A DNA stretch of 64,000 nt from an uncultured Alistipes sp. (GCA_910577475.1 CAJTLJ010000002.1:1-64000); one strand, 5' to 3'. Positions 47,143 through 56,078 are shown, counted from the first letter of the stretch. Notes: generated by a model not told the origin, from the sequence alone. Program-made: numbers and translations.

Positions 47143-47213
47143 GGTCTGATGGCCGAGTGGCTAGGCAAAGGTCTGCAAAACCTTGTACAGCGGTTCGAAT
47201 CCGCTTCAGACCT
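47143..47213 (+). tRNA. tRNA-Cys (GCA)
   Basis: The acceptor stem GGTCTGA / TCAGACC closes. The D-arm is GCC...GGC, and the anticodon arm AAGGT-CTGCAAA-ACCTT has anticodon GCA. The T-arm is AGCGG-TTCGAAT-CCGCT. The discriminator base is T, as required for cysteine. CCA is not encoded. The 3' end is the attachment site of the element downstream. Confidence 0.96.
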
Positions 47214-47215
47214 CA
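47205..47215 (+). repeat. attL: element attachment site at the tRNA-Cys 3' end
   Basis: TTCAGACCTCA spans the tRNA 3' acceptor arm and the first two downstream bases. The same 11 bp recur at 58358-58368. With the flanking CG the match is 13 of 14. Confidence 0.82.
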
Positions 47216-47226
47216 ATTTTAATGCG

Positions 47227-47261
47227 AAAGTCCTTAGAAACTAACCACTTCCGAGGACTTT
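47227..47261 (+). terminator. hairpin just inside the element, after tRNA-Cys
   Basis: AAAGTCCT (47227-47234) pairs with AGGACTTT (47254-47261), followed by TTCTTTATC. It probably replaces the original tRNA terminator now lying next to the right att site. Confidence 0.6.
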
Positions 47262-47271
47262 TTCTTTATCA

Positions 47272-47289
47272 GGGCCCAAAGTTGGGCCC
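47272..47289. repeat. GGGCCC palindrome near attL
   Basis: GGGCCCAAAGTTGGGCCC is an inverted repeat with 8-bp arms and a 2-nt centre. Further GGGCCC boxes lie at 47434 and, as TTGGGGCCCAA, at 58214-58224 near the other end. Together they may be protein-binding arm sites. The 47262-47460 stretch holds no gene. Confidence 0.6.
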
Positions 47290-47460
47290 GCTTCGGGGCT
47301 ACGATATACCACTTCGGCGCATACAGAATATGTTGGTTTTATGTGAGTTATTATCACAAGATGCCATTTTCGTAATAGTCTGTTCGATTCCGTAATACTC
47401 CTGCTTTCCAGTCGTGGATCGTGGTCCCGATGTGGGCCCTTATCAGCCTCTATTATTTCG

Positions 47461-47772
47461 TTATTGCTTGTAATTCAGTAATAACAAGGCGTCGGCCTGC
47501 TCGTCGGCATCTTCGACAATGTCCCATACCAACCCATCTCCGAACAGGATTTGTATAGCGCCGCAAATGCGGTAAATCGTTCCGAAATTCAACGGGTTGT
47601 TCTCTTTTGCAATGAATAGCAGACGGTTGTTCCGGTAGAGTGAAATATCTCTATCCCTCATCGCATTGTGCAGTGCTTCGGCATAGGGTTGCAGGCCGTC
47701 CAGTTCGACGAACTTGTCGAATTTGTCGTTATCCGTGATATGGATGGTTAGTCGATGCATCGTTCGTTCCAT
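47461..47772 (-). CDS. hypothetical protein (about 100 aa)
   Basis: The 103-residue protein (or 99 from the second ATG at 47760) is acidic, soluble and has no motif known to me; it contains FVELDGLQPYAEALHNAM and ends ADALLLLNYKQ. It is the leftmost gene of the element and reads leftward toward the tRNA. The gap to the YwqK-repeat gene contains a terminator, so it likely has its own promoter or depends on read-through. Coding status is supported by frame length and by the absence of another gene there. Confidence 0.6.
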   Translation of the reverse strand: MERTMHRLTIHITDNDKFDKFVELDGLQPYAEALHNAMRDRDISLYRNNRLLFIAKENNPLNFGTIYRICGAIQILFGDGLVWDIVEDADEQADALLLLNYKQ

Positions 47773-47800
47773 AGATTAGTTCATTATTCGGGTGTAAAAT

Positions 47801-47834
47801 CAAAAAACCGCCGCAGTCCGAAGATTGCGACGGT
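47801..47834 (-). terminator. terminator of the YwqK-repeat gene
   Basis: TGCGACGGT (47826-47834) pairs with ACCGCCGCA (47807-47815) with one G-T pair. On the reverse strand TTTTTTGATTTT follows. Confidence 0.8.
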
Positions 47835-47857
47835 ATTGACCGTAAGAGGTATTCCGG

Positions 47858-49420
47858 TCAGCGTTTGGCATCGACCAACTCCTGCAAATAACTTTCGTGG
47901 CTCGCTTTCTCCTCTTTGGTCGGCTTGCGGACAACGCCGTTTTCCTCGACGGAGAGGCGGCCGGTCTCGGAATAGAGATACCATTTTCCGATGCGGTTAC
48001 CCATCGCATCCTCCTTTCCTTTTGCTTTTACGGACGAATTGGGGTAACGGTAGACACAGTTGTACCCCTCCTTCGAACGGCAGCCGATCCACCGTTCCTG
48101 CTCGTCGTACATGACGATATAGGATCTGTCTGCCGACGCATAGGCCTTGCGGTTGCCGTTGGGATATATCCAGTATTCATCTCCGTTATCCGCCAGCTTA
48201 TAGACGGATCTGCCGTTTTCGTATTTCGTTAAGGTAAGCTTATTGTCATCGCCGTCCATTTCCCCCTTTTCGATCACGTTTCCCTCGCGGTCATAACATT
48301 CGTAGGGATAGTTTCCTTTGTAGTCGGCGGGTTTTATCCGCTGCGAGACGATCTCCGTGCCGGGAAATACGTAAACCAGCGTGCCGTCATAGTCGTACAG
48401 CGATTCCAGCTCTCCTTTTTCGTCATAGGTGCAGGCGCGGTATCTCTTCGATCCGTTACGCGTCCATGACTTGTGCAACGTGCCGTCGGCGCGGTATACT
48501 TTCACTTCCGTACCTTCATCGGAATTGGAGGAAGCTTCGTGCCAGTTCTGTACCAGTTCCGCCGTTTTCGAGGCCGTGATGCTGTCGTAACGGATGGTCA
48601 GGAATTCGTTGTTACCCGTGCGGGTGGTCTCCGAACGCTTGTTGCCGTTGGCAAAGTAGAGTACACAGGTTGCGACCTCTCCCGGTGTCTCGAACGTGTA
48701 TTTTTCGGCCAGCCTGCCGTCGGGGTGGTAGCCGACCATTTCGCCTGTGAACTTCCCGTCTGCGAAGTGCTGTATGGTGCGGAGTTGCCCGTTTTCATAG
48801 TATTTTTCCAGCTTGCCGTCCAACTCGCCGTTTTTGTAGTAGCTTATCTCCGCAATGCTCCCGTCGGGGTGATACTCGACGAATTTGCCGTTAGGCAGTC
48901 CCTTTACGACCTGACATTCGCGGTATGGCTTGCCATTCTCGTACCACGAACGATTGACGCCGTTCATGCAACTGTACTCTTCTTTTGCGCCGGTCGATTC
49001 GTGCCAGGTCGTCTCCTCGATGATGATGCCCTTGTCGTACGTCCGCTCGATGCGAGGCTTGCGCTGACCGTTCCGTATCATGTACTCCATATAGTGTCCT
49101 TGCAACTTGTCGTTGAGATAGTTGGCCTCGATGCGGGGCTTGCTTTGGTCGGCGGCCGTGCCGTCGGCAAACCCGTATTGACGATAGGGGCCGTTGAGGA
49201 CTCCGTTCGCATAGGTCATGGTGATACCCAGTGTGCCGTCCTCCATGTAGAGGTTGTAGGTGCCGTGCTTCTGTCCGGTTCGGGCGTTTACGGTGTAGAC
49301 CTCATAAGGTCTGGTGCTGAACAGGTCGTAATACGTGCGAACGGTCTTGAGCGCCTGCGCGTAACCCTGCGACACTCCCAGCGAAAAGAGAGCTGCCAGT
49401 AGGAATAAGATTTTCTTCAT
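47858..49420 (-). CDS. secreted MORN/YwqK-repeat protein
   Basis: The 520-residue protein has a cleavable signal (MKKILFLLAALFSLGVSQGYA). The body is built of MORN-like YwqK repeats such as GSIAEISYYKNGELDGKLEK and NGQLRTIQHFADGKFTGEMV. Databases label related repeats as YwqK-type antitoxins, but the signal peptide and length make a classical antitoxin role doubtful; an envelope scaffold is equally possible. The start at MKKILF gives the signal. It is cargo of the tRNA-Cys element and divergent from the XRE gene. Confidence 0.78.
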   Translation of the reverse strand: MKKILFLLAALFSLGVSQGYAQALKTVRTYYDLFSTRPYEVYTVNARTGQKHGTYNLYMEDGTLGITMTYANGVLNGPYRQYGFADGTAADQSKPRIEANYLNDKLQGHYMEYMIRNGQRKPRIERTYDKGIIIEETTWHESTGAKEEYSCMNGVNRSWYENGKPYRECQVVKGLPNGKFVEYHPDGSIAEISYYKNGELDGKLEKYYENGQLRTIQHFADGKFTGEMVGYHPDGRLAEKYTFETPGEVATCVLYFANGNKRSETTRTGNNEFLTIRYDSITASKTAELVQNWHEASSNSDEGTEVKVYRADGTLHKSWTRNGSKRYRACTYDEKGELESLYDYDGTLVYVFPGTEIVSQRIKPADYKGNYPYECYDREGNVIEKGEMDGDDNKLTLTKYENGRSVYKLADNGDEYWIYPNGNRKAYASADRSYIVMYDEQERWIGCRSKEGYNCVYRYPNSSVKAKGKEDAMGNRIGKWYLYSETGRLSVEENGVVRKPTKEEKASHESYLQELVDAKR

Positions 49421-49526
49421 GATATTGGTTTTAATGTTTCTGGTTTCTGCTGTTTTATTTGGCATTGCTCGCTAATAGTGAGCGCAAAATTAAGCAAAAT
49501 CGGTTATTTTGCAAATAATAAGAGGT

Positions 49527-49775
49527 ATGAAATCGGAGCTTGACAAATATGTGATCGCCCGTGTGCGCGAAAAGCGGTTGGAGCAAGGCGTTTCCCAGCG
49601 GGCAATCGCCTTTACCATCGGTCGCTCTGCCAGTTTCGTGGGGCAGGTCGAAAGCGATCGGTTTACTACCAAGTATACCGTTCATCAACTCTATCTGATC
49701 GCTAAGGACCTCGGATGTTCTCCTGCGGAGTTTTTCCCTCCGTTGGATGATCCCCGCTTCGAAAGCGAGGAATAA
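49527..49775 (+). CDS. XRE-family helix-turn-helix regulator
   Basis: The 82-residue protein is nearly all HTH: RVREKRLEQGVSQRAIAFTI followed by GRSASFVGQVESD, a Cro/C1-type fold. The start at MKSELDKYVIARV follows AAGAGGT. It is the only rightward gene in the element and lies divergent from the YwqK-repeat gene, so it may control that gene or the element itself. The upstream sequence (TTATTTTG at 49504-49511) is one mismatch from a -7 box. Confidence 0.85.
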   Translation: MKSELDKYVIARVREKRLEQGVSQRAIAFTIGRSASFVGQVESDRFTTKYTVHQLYLIAKDLGCSPAEFFPPLDDPRFESEE

Positions 49776-49822
49776 GCAGGGTGCATTTCATAATTCCGGG
49801 TTGTTCAAATTTTACTCTTTTG

Positions 49823-50692
49823 TTATTCGGTCGGATTTCCATTAACGGGGAACAAACTCTCCGGCACGTCCGGCACTTGGGGCATCGGAGTTGCCGGTTC
49901 GTTCTGTTCCTGTAGATTACAAAAGGAGTACGGAGCCATTCCGGAGCCTTGGTCATACTCTGCAAAGGGATAAGAGGCGTAGAATTGTTCTTCCTCGATC
50001 TGTCGGAGAACGAAATCGGCAATAGTCAGTCGGGCGTCCGATGTCATGTCGGTTGTCAGTTGTTCCGCCGCATTGCTTACCGTCGTGTCGATACCCTGTT
50101 CCCGCATGCGGTGGGCAATCGGCAGACTGGCGTCATAGAGACCGGAGGCAGGATATAGCGTTACGGATCGTCCGCGTAGTGCTTCCATGATGGCAGGGTC
50201 GGTCAGGCTGTATCCGTTCCGATTGCTGTTGCCGGTTGCCAGCCAGAGCCGTGTATCATTGGCAAGGGTCATAATCAGGGCGTCACGCGAATCACGCAGG
50301 ATTCCGACAGGCTTGTCGGGATATTCCTGCAACAAGTGCATGCCGAATAATGCCGGTGCGGGTTGCAGATCGTATCCTTTCATCAATCGTTGGCCGATCG
50401 GTTGCTCGCCGGTCTGTCTGCCGGTTGCGGGGTCGTACTGCACTGAGAGCAGTTGCCGTGTCTTGTCGTCCTGAAAGGGGAAAGCAATGCCGTATAATCC
50501 GTCCTGTTCATGCTCCAAGTCTACCAGCAGGCCGTAACGGGAAAATACGCGGCAGATGGCGTCCGTCGCGAAATAGCGGGACAGATAGGCGTACAGCGTC
50601 GTGCGTTCGTAATATCGTGTGTCGCCCAGCCGGGAGCTGCGAAGCCTGTCCCGGTGGATGAAGCGGGCGATGGGTTTATGGTTGTTTTTCAT
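49823..50692 (-). CDS. DUF6371-like (degenerate TOPRIM) protein
   Basis: The 289-residue protein has an N-terminal part (YYERTTLYAYLSRYF ... LYGIAFPFQD) and a C-terminal part with a TOPRIM-like pattern (VGILRDSRDALIMTLAND, WLATGN, GRSVTLYPASGLYD). It resembles DUF6371 proteins of Bacteroidetes mobile elements, usually paired with DUF3987 in a primase-like module. The positions where TOPRIM domains carry the Glu and the Asp pair read RDSRD and YPAS here, so catalysis may be lost. Start at MKNNHKPIARFIH. It follows the DUF3987 gene by 110 nt. The assignment is from pattern memory. Confidence 0.6.
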   Translation of the reverse strand: MKNNHKPIARFIHRDRLRSSRLGDTRYYERTTLYAYLSRYFATDAICRVFSRYGLLVDLEHEQDGLYGIAFPFQDDKTRQLLSVQYDPATGRQTGEQPIGQRLMKGYDLQPAPALFGMHLLQEYPDKPVGILRDSRDALIMTLANDTRLWLATGNSNRNGYSLTDPAIMEALRGRSVTLYPASGLYDASLPIAHRMREQGIDTTVSNAAEQLTTDMTSDARLTIADFVLRQIEEEQFYASYPFAEYDQGSGMAPYSFCNLQEQNEPATPMPQVPDVPESLFPVNGNPTE

Positions 50693-50802
50693 GGTGTCGT
50701 GTCTTTTTTGCACGGGCGGCTCCCGACAGGCTCTCCGTAGGAGATATAATTGCCATGTATTCAATGGAAATTATCCGTAAGAGCCCGCCGTGCCGTAAGT
50801 GC

Positions 50803-52161
50803 TTATTCGGATATTTCTACATAATTTTTGCGGTATTCACCTTTGACGATGCGGGTAAAGTAGCGCTGCTTGCCTAAAAATTTCTTGACCTGATCCTTCG
50901 AGAATCCGACCTTTTTCTCTAACAGTTCGTAAACTGTGGCGATTCGGAACGAGGGCGGCAGTGCATCGTAGGCTTTGCGCTGCTGCTCTGTCATCGAAAT
51001 ACGGATATCCTTGCCGTAGACGAGCTTGTGAATCTTGATTGCCTCTTGCCGGAAATACTCCACCAGTCGGATCGCCCCCTCGACCGAATCAATCCCGACC
51101 GCAACTGGCTCACGCTCTTCGAGAGCGGCCCGCATAACCTCTAATATAAGAGCGAAACGCAGCGCATAGGTATCCAACTTACAACAGGCGTCGGCGTAGG
51201 TGTCGCCCATCTCCTCCTGTGTCCAGGGCCGGTATTCGTCATTGTGCCACGATAGCATCCATTGCAGGGCTTCGGGTGTGAATCCGATCTCTGTGGGTTG
51301 CGGAATTCCGTCGGCATCCTTTTCCATTTCACGGTCGAGTAGTCGCAGGATCGCTTTTTCATACTGTTCGGTCAGTGCAGGGTCGATCTCCGAGGCCGAC
51401 CAGTGGGGCATGGTCAGGTTCTCCGGAGCGGTGAACAGAAAGCGTGAGGAGAATCCGCTACCGGCCTTGTCGCGCGCGAAGAACTTATGCATGATCGCCG
51501 TCTGCATCGTGCCGATGATAGATACGGCGACCCGATGGATGTAACGTGAATCGACCGAAGCCCGGTTGATCGACTGCGGAAGCCCCGACCAGATCGTATT
51601 GAACGCTTCGGCATCAGAACCGGTGTTATAGCGGTTCATGTTTTCCAGAAAACCGTTCATCTCGTCGGCTACGATCGCCACGCCACGCGGGTTGGCTTCC
51701 ATGCTTCGGTAGAGCGCTTCCAGCGTCAGTTCATTCAGGATCGGAGTACGCAGAACCGGTTTCGGGCCGGGGTTCCCTTCGGCTTTGCGACGCCGGTATT
51801 CGGCCATCTCCTTTTTGTAGGCAGCAAAACGCCGGGCGCGAATCAATTCGAACGGTGCGAACGCCCGTTGGATGGGATGGCTCTTGCAGGTTCCGGGATT
51901 GCCGACCAGTACACAGTTGAGCGAGGCGATTGCCGTAAAGAGGTTTTTCATTTTCAGTTGGATCGTGCTTCCTATCGCCGCAGCAAAAGCCGTCAGTATT
52001 GCCGTAGCGCTGAAATCGACAGGAAATCCCAGATCGCGGTTCAGGGCAAGAATCAGTTCGGCCAGCGGGCGGGGAAAAACTTCCTCGAACGGAAATACAT
52101 TTTGTTTCGCTCCGACAGCGGTAGTCTGAACCGCTGCCGGAGATTTTGCAACCTGTTCCAT
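50803..52161 (-). CDS. DUF3987 (primase/helicase-associated ATPase) protein
   Basis: The 452-residue P-loop protein has a Walker A-like GNPGTCKS (87-94), with Cys92 where Gly is usual, and IVADEMNGFLENMNRY as a Walker B-like stretch. DUF3987 proteins are common in Bacteroidetes integrative elements and serve replication or mobilisation of the element, though their biochemistry is poorly known. The start at MEQVAKSPAAVQ leaves a 5-nt gap to the HTH gene. It forms the core module with the HTH, the 327-residue protein and the integrase. Confidence 0.83.
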   Translation of the reverse strand: MEQVAKSPAAVQTTAVGAKQNVFPFEEVFPRPLAELILALNRDLGFPVDFSATAILTAFAAAIGSTIQLKMKNLFTAIASLNCVLVGNPGTCKSHPIQRAFAPFELIRARRFAAYKKEMAEYRRRKAEGNPGPKPVLRTPILNELTLEALYRSMEANPRGVAIVADEMNGFLENMNRYNTGSDAEAFNTIWSGLPQSINRASVDSRYIHRVAVSIIGTMQTAIMHKFFARDKAGSGFSSRFLFTAPENLTMPHWSASEIDPALTEQYEKAILRLLDREMEKDADGIPQPTEIGFTPEALQWMLSWHNDEYRPWTQEEMGDTYADACCKLDTYALRFALILEVMRAALEEREPVAVGIDSVEGAIRLVEYFRQEAIKIHKLVYGKDIRISMTEQQRKAYDALPPSFRIATVYELLEKKVGFSKDQVKKFLGKQRYFTRIVKGEYRKNYVEISE

Positions 52162-52166
52162 AGAGC

Positions 52167-52439
52167 CTATGCGTTTACGGGGATCATTGCCGCTTCGACA
52201 TCGGACATCAGGAACAGGGTGCGTCTCCCGTTTTTCAGGCATCGGATCTCTCCCTGCCGCGTCATTCGATGCAAAGTCGAATAACTGATGTGGAGCAGGT
52301 CGCAGACCTCCGAGCGGGAGAGGTAGCGATGTTCGGGCGGCTCCTTCATGCGGCGCAGTTCCGTAATCTCAGAGCGAAGCTCCTTCAGACAATCGTACAG
52401 GGCCGTGAGGTCGGCCTCCTGTAAAATCAAAGTTTTCAT
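52167..52439 (-). CDS. excisionase-like helix-turn-helix protein
   Basis: The 90-residue protein has an N-terminal coiled helix (LYDCLKELRSEITELRRM) and a MerR/AlpA-type HTH (YLSRSEVCDLLHISYSTLHR ... CLKNGRRTLFLMSDVEAAM). Proteins of this kind next to integrases in Bacteroidetes elements act as excisionases or directionality factors. It sits 5 nt upstream of the DUF3987 gene. The start at MKTLILQEADL is used, as the longer frame has no ribosome-binding context. Confidence 0.85.
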   Translation of the reverse strand: MKTLILQEADLTALYDCLKELRSEITELRRMKEPPEHRYLSRSEVCDLLHISYSTLHRMTRQGEIRCLKNGRRTLFLMSDVEAAMIPVNA

Positions 52440-52553
52440 AATAAAAATTGTTTTTGGATTACAGGTGCAAAGGAACAACCTGACTCCGCCTCAGACACAA
52501 TTTTGTGGTAGGACAAAAAAAGAAGCAGGTAACCGTATGCCCGCTTCGTCTTG

Positions 52554-53537
52554 TCAGTTATCCGGCTGTATATCTTCTCGTTTGGCAATCATGGAAAGGC
52601 TTGCAATGTCCCATGCTCCGGTAAACTCCCGGCAGAAGCGTTCGATCTTTTCCCGGCTGTCGGATCGTCCGTCCACCCGTCGCAGGAGGGATGCGACCAT
52701 TTCCCGCGAATCGGTATAGTTGTCTATATCCGCATATCCGCACGTCGGGCCTCCCCGATGGCATTTGTCGATCAGTTTGCGGTAAACCTCCGGTGCGCCG
52801 CCCCACAGCGAGGCCATCAATGCGGCCGCGCGGGTGCCCCGCAGGTTGTTCAGGCCGAGCCGGTGCAACAGGAACAGCGTCAGAATTACCCGCTGCGTAT
52901 CGTTGATAGCGATTGTGCCCTTTCCGTATTTTCTGTCTGTGAACCGGGATAGGTGCGAGTTGATCTCCTCGCTTACACAATCGAATACGGCACTCGTGTA
53001 AGCGTTCTTTATCCGGAGCTCCATATTCCGAAGCCGGTTTTGCAATTTTTTGACAGCGACATGGAATCCCTCCGTGAACCGGTCGTGTTGGCGGATGGTC
53101 GTATAAGCCCTTTTTCGCAGGGTGGCATAGAATACCGGATCGCAGAACAGGACCGGTAGTTCCTGACTGCATCGGATAAACACGTTATTCCTGTAAAATG
53201 TCTGTGCCTCGCCATTTTCCGCCGGAATCAGTTCGTACCGCCGGATTTCCTGTCCGGCAAGCAGGCGATAGCGTTGCAGGGCCGGAACGTCGGCAAAGAG
53301 ATAGCTGCCGAAGATGGGATATAGGTCGCTTGCTTCGGTAAAGCCTTGTTGCTGCCGATAGTCTGTTTCCCAGTGCAGGAAGCAGGTACAGAACAAGTCG
53401 GCAACAGACTGGGGCGTGGCTCGCTCCTCTCCGGCGATCAGGTCGAGGCCGAAGTCGAGCGCACACAGATATTCAGCCATCTCAACGGCGTGTTCGAATG
53501 CGACGGGCTGGCCGTTCTGGGTCTCTATGGTAGTCAT
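52554..53537 (-). CDS. hypothetical protein next to the integrase
   Basis: The 327-residue soluble protein is mostly alpha-helical and has no motif I can name. Stretches such as HWETDYRQQQGFTEASDLYP, FHVAVKKLQNRLRNMELRI and KLIDKCHRGGPTCGYADID are visible. It lies 8 nt after the integrase gene, so both are on one message. Genes of similar size follow integrases in many Bacteroidetes elements. Start at MTTIETQNGQPVAF. A function in integration or copy control is only inferred from position. Confidence 0.7.
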   Translation of the reverse strand: MTTIETQNGQPVAFEHAVEMAEYLCALDFGLDLIAGEERATPQSVADLFCTCFLHWETDYRQQQGFTEASDLYPIFGSYLFADVPALQRYRLLAGQEIRRYELIPAENGEAQTFYRNNVFIRCSQELPVLFCDPVFYATLRKRAYTTIRQHDRFTEGFHVAVKKLQNRLRNMELRIKNAYTSAVFDCVSEEINSHLSRFTDRKYGKGTIAINDTQRVILTLFLLHRLGLNNLRGTRAAALMASLWGGAPEVYRKLIDKCHRGGPTCGYADIDNYTDSREMVASLLRRVDGRSDSREKIERFCREFTGAWDIASLSMIAKREDIQPDN

Positions 53538-53545
53538 GGGTTGTC

Positions 53546-55060
53546 TCAGTTGAAAAATTTGTATTGTTTGAGTGCGACCGCCTTTTCCTCGGCGGTACAA
53601 CGGATATAGCGTCGGAAATTGGCCTCGGTCGTGTGTCCGGTTGCCGACATGATAAGTGCGGCGGGAATATCGTTCTTGAAAGCGTTTGTGGCAAATGAAC
53701 GGCGTGCCGTGTGGGTCGTTACGAGGTCGCATTTCTCGTAACAACGTATCTGTCGTTCTCCGCCCAATACCTCTGTCAGATAGACTTTGGACGTAATACC
53801 CGCCTTACGGCATAGCTGTTTAAGCATCCGGTTCGTTGCCTGATTGCTTTGTGTCGGTGGAGGACAGTTGTCGTAACGGGCGAAGATGCTGCGCAGTTTC
53901 GGGCAGATCGGCACGGCGATCGTCCGGTTCGTTTTCTGGGTCGTAATGACGATGATTCCTTCGTCGAAACGGATGTGGTGCGGTTGCAGCCGTCCGATGT
54001 CGCTGAACCGCAGTCCAGTGTAGCAGCCGACCAGAAAGGCGTCGCGCACCTCTGCCTGCGAGGGCGGCAATTCCAGATCATAAAGTAGTTGCAATTCATC
54101 TTCATTCAGGTAGATGGTTTCGACCGTTTCCTGAAAAACCTTGAATTCGCGGCGCTTGAAATCGGAGTTGAGCGTATAGTTGTTGTCGAACGCGTAACGC
54201 AGGAACGTGCGGATATTCTTCACGAATTTGCCGATTACATTCGGACGATAGCGGCCCCGGCTGTGGGTCGTCTCGTTCAGATATTTGACGAAATCGTTGT
54301 AAAAATCCAATGTCAGCGATTCCAGCGTCAGCCGGATGTGCCGCGCTTCGGCATAACGGCGCAGGACACTTTTGGTCGATAGGTAGCTACGGATCGTGCC
54401 GGGTGTCAGGCGTGTGCCCGTGCCGTTGAGGATGGTCCCTTCCCGGCAGGCGTTGATGTAAAAGTCGATGTATTCGAATACGTCGCGGAATGTCCGGGCC
54501 TTGCTTGCCTCTTGTCCGAGTTCGCGTTGCAGTTCGTTGCGTACCTGATCCGCCGAGGCGCGGATGCCCTGCTGCTGGAACCGGGCGAGAACGGCCAGTA
54601 CGGCGTTGGTGATCTTGTCGATCTCGGTGTTGATGTTGTCGAGCCGGACACGCAGGCGGGGATTGCCTTTCAGATCGGCATTCCGTTTCGAATCGACGAT
54701 CGCACGGCCCTCCGTGCTATCCCAATGTTTCGGCTCGATTTTGAACGTCGGAGCAAGGGCATAGGACATGCGCACGTGGTTGATGGTCATACGCATTCGG
54801 ATCGGGGTAAGCGGCTGTGCCGGATTTTTCAGAAAGAAGCGGATCATCCGGCGGGTATAGAGGTCTTGTTTCTGACGCATAGTCATTCGGTTGAATGGTT
54901 TCTGCGTACTTTTTTCAAGGGTCGTTCCTTGCAGTTGCCGCGTCTTGTCGCAGTCTGAGTGATTTGTCCGGGACAGCTCCTGCGGTATGACGTCGGCGTC
55001 GGATGCCGACGTCAGGCATGTCAGGTCGTTGATGTTGTAAATGATTTCCGGTTTCTTCAT
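53546..55060 (-). CDS. tyrosine integrase of the element
   Basis: The 504-residue recombinase has an Arm-type N-terminal domain (about 65-160, MIRFFLKN...RMSYALAPTFKI), a SAM-like core-binding domain (about 190-300) and a catalytic domain. All active-site residues are present: R351, K376, H450, R453, H476, Y485. It should catalyse site-specific recombination at the tRNA-Cys 3' end. The first 60 residues are a poorly conserved extension, so initiation at M59 or M61 is possible. It lies 3.3 kb inside the right att site. Confidence 0.93.
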   Translation of the reverse strand: MKKPEIIYNINDLTCLTSASDADVIPQELSRTNHSDCDKTRQLQGTTLEKSTQKPFNRMTMRQKQDLYTRRMIRFFLKNPAQPLTPIRMRMTINHVRMSYALAPTFKIEPKHWDSTEGRAIVDSKRNADLKGNPRLRVRLDNINTEIDKITNAVLAVLARFQQQGIRASADQVRNELQRELGQEASKARTFRDVFEYIDFYINACREGTILNGTGTRLTPGTIRSYLSTKSVLRRYAEARHIRLTLESLTLDFYNDFVKYLNETTHSRGRYRPNVIGKFVKNIRTFLRYAFDNNYTLNSDFKRREFKVFQETVETIYLNEDELQLLYDLELPPSQAEVRDAFLVGCYTGLRFSDIGRLQPHHIRFDEGIIVITTQKTNRTIAVPICPKLRSIFARYDNCPPPTQSNQATNRMLKQLCRKAGITSKVYLTEVLGGERQIRCYEKCDLVTTHTARRSFATNAFKNDIPAALIMSATGHTTEANFRRYIRCTAEEKAVALKQYKFFN

Positions 55061-55114
55061 AATGGCTTTCGTTTGGCACGCTGCTCCACAAAAGCCGCAC
55101 CTTCGCGTCTGCCA

Positions 55115-55278
55115 TTTGACATTTGTCAGTCATCGAATATCCCTGAAAAAGTTCTCCAGCCCCGGACAGTCCGAAGCTGGAGAATCGTAAAAAATTTTTC
55201 AGAAATTTCTATGATATTTGACAAAATAAAATTTGTCAGGCATTTTGTCAGAAACCGGGTGTCGGAATTTGACACAAA
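55115..55278. promoter_or_regulatory. cluster of TTTGTCAG / TTTGACA motifs upstream of the integrase gene
   Basis: TTTGTCAG occurs at 55122, 55232 and 55244 (the last two 12 bp apart), and TTTGACA at 55115, 55217 and 55268. Two of these form the near inverted pair TTTGACATTTGTCA (55115-55128). They crowd the 240-nt gap before the integrase start and may bind a repressor or the excisionase. Confidence 0.55.
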
Positions 55279-55300
55279 TGCTGTTTCTTCGGAGGTTTTG

Positions 55301-55903
55301 TTATATCGTAATAACGACTGGACGCTTGACCGGTTTGTAATTCTCATTCACAACAGCACCGTTCACAAAGGTTGTCCGGGATGTTTTATATACGCCGTAT
55401 GCCTCGTGTATATGGCCGAACAAGTGGTAGCGAGGGTTGATAATTTTTACTTGCTTCCGTAAATCTTCATTCCCCATATTTGCGCCGAATGCTGATTTAT
55501 CAAGAATTCCGAACGGCGGACAATGCGAAACCAGTATGTCGGTCTGCTGTGGAATTCGGGCGATTTTCTCCGGATAAAGGTCTGCCCAGTGGATTTCGTT
55601 GGATAGAAAGAACGGGATTCCCCATATTTTCACACCCTCGATTTCTACACCACTGTTGCATAGATAGTAGCAGTCATGTGGCATTCCTTCGATACCGGCT
55701 CCATCCAAACAATCGTCATGATTGCCTGCGATAAAGATTTTATGCCGGTAATTCAATGTCCCGAACCATTCGATAAAATCGGCAATTTCTTCCTCCGTCC
55801 CGTTCCTCGACAAGTCTCCTGCATGGATCAACATGTCGGCCTGCGGCAGGTTCTGCAACTCGTGATGTTTTCCATGCGTGTCGGATAGAAAGGCGATTGT
55901 CAT
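55301..55903 (-). CDS. calcineurin-like metallophosphoesterase
   Basis: The 200-residue protein has the full dimetal motif series: SDTHG (7-11), GDLSRN, GNHDD, SHCPP and GHIHEAYG. Such small enzymes cleave phosphodiesters of nucleotides or other small molecules; the substrate is not readable. It is cargo between the integrase and the OLD-like gene in the tRNA-Cys element. It has lower GC than core genes. A phosphodiesterase paired with defence genes could act on signal nucleotides, but no cyclase is nearby. Confidence 0.88.
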   Translation of the reverse strand: MTIAFLSDTHGKHHELQNLPQADMLIHAGDLSRNGTEEEIADFIEWFGTLNYRHKIFIAGNHDDCLDGAGIEGMPHDCYYLCNSGVEIEGVKIWGIPFFLSNEIHWADLYPEKIARIPQQTDILVSHCPPFGILDKSAFGANMGNEDLRKQVKIINPRYHLFGHIHEAYGVYKTSRTTFVNGAVVNENYKPVKRPVVITI

Positions 55904-56078
55904 TCTTGATAAGAGATTCGTTTTAGAGAATCGGTTTATAATGCGAACGATAATTTTGATGATTCATTGCGAAAATCGGAACGGGTATATTTTCTTATAT
56001 CTTCATCTTAGTAAGAGGTTTGTTTATTTTTGCTATGTAGCGGAAATGTTATTTGTTCGAGACATGAAAGTAGGAAAG

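Noticed and set aside
47858..49775. Toxin-antitoxin pair formed by the YwqK-repeat and XRE genes
   Set aside because: They are divergent rather than one operon, and the YwqK-repeat product has a signal peptide, so a standard pair is unlikely.
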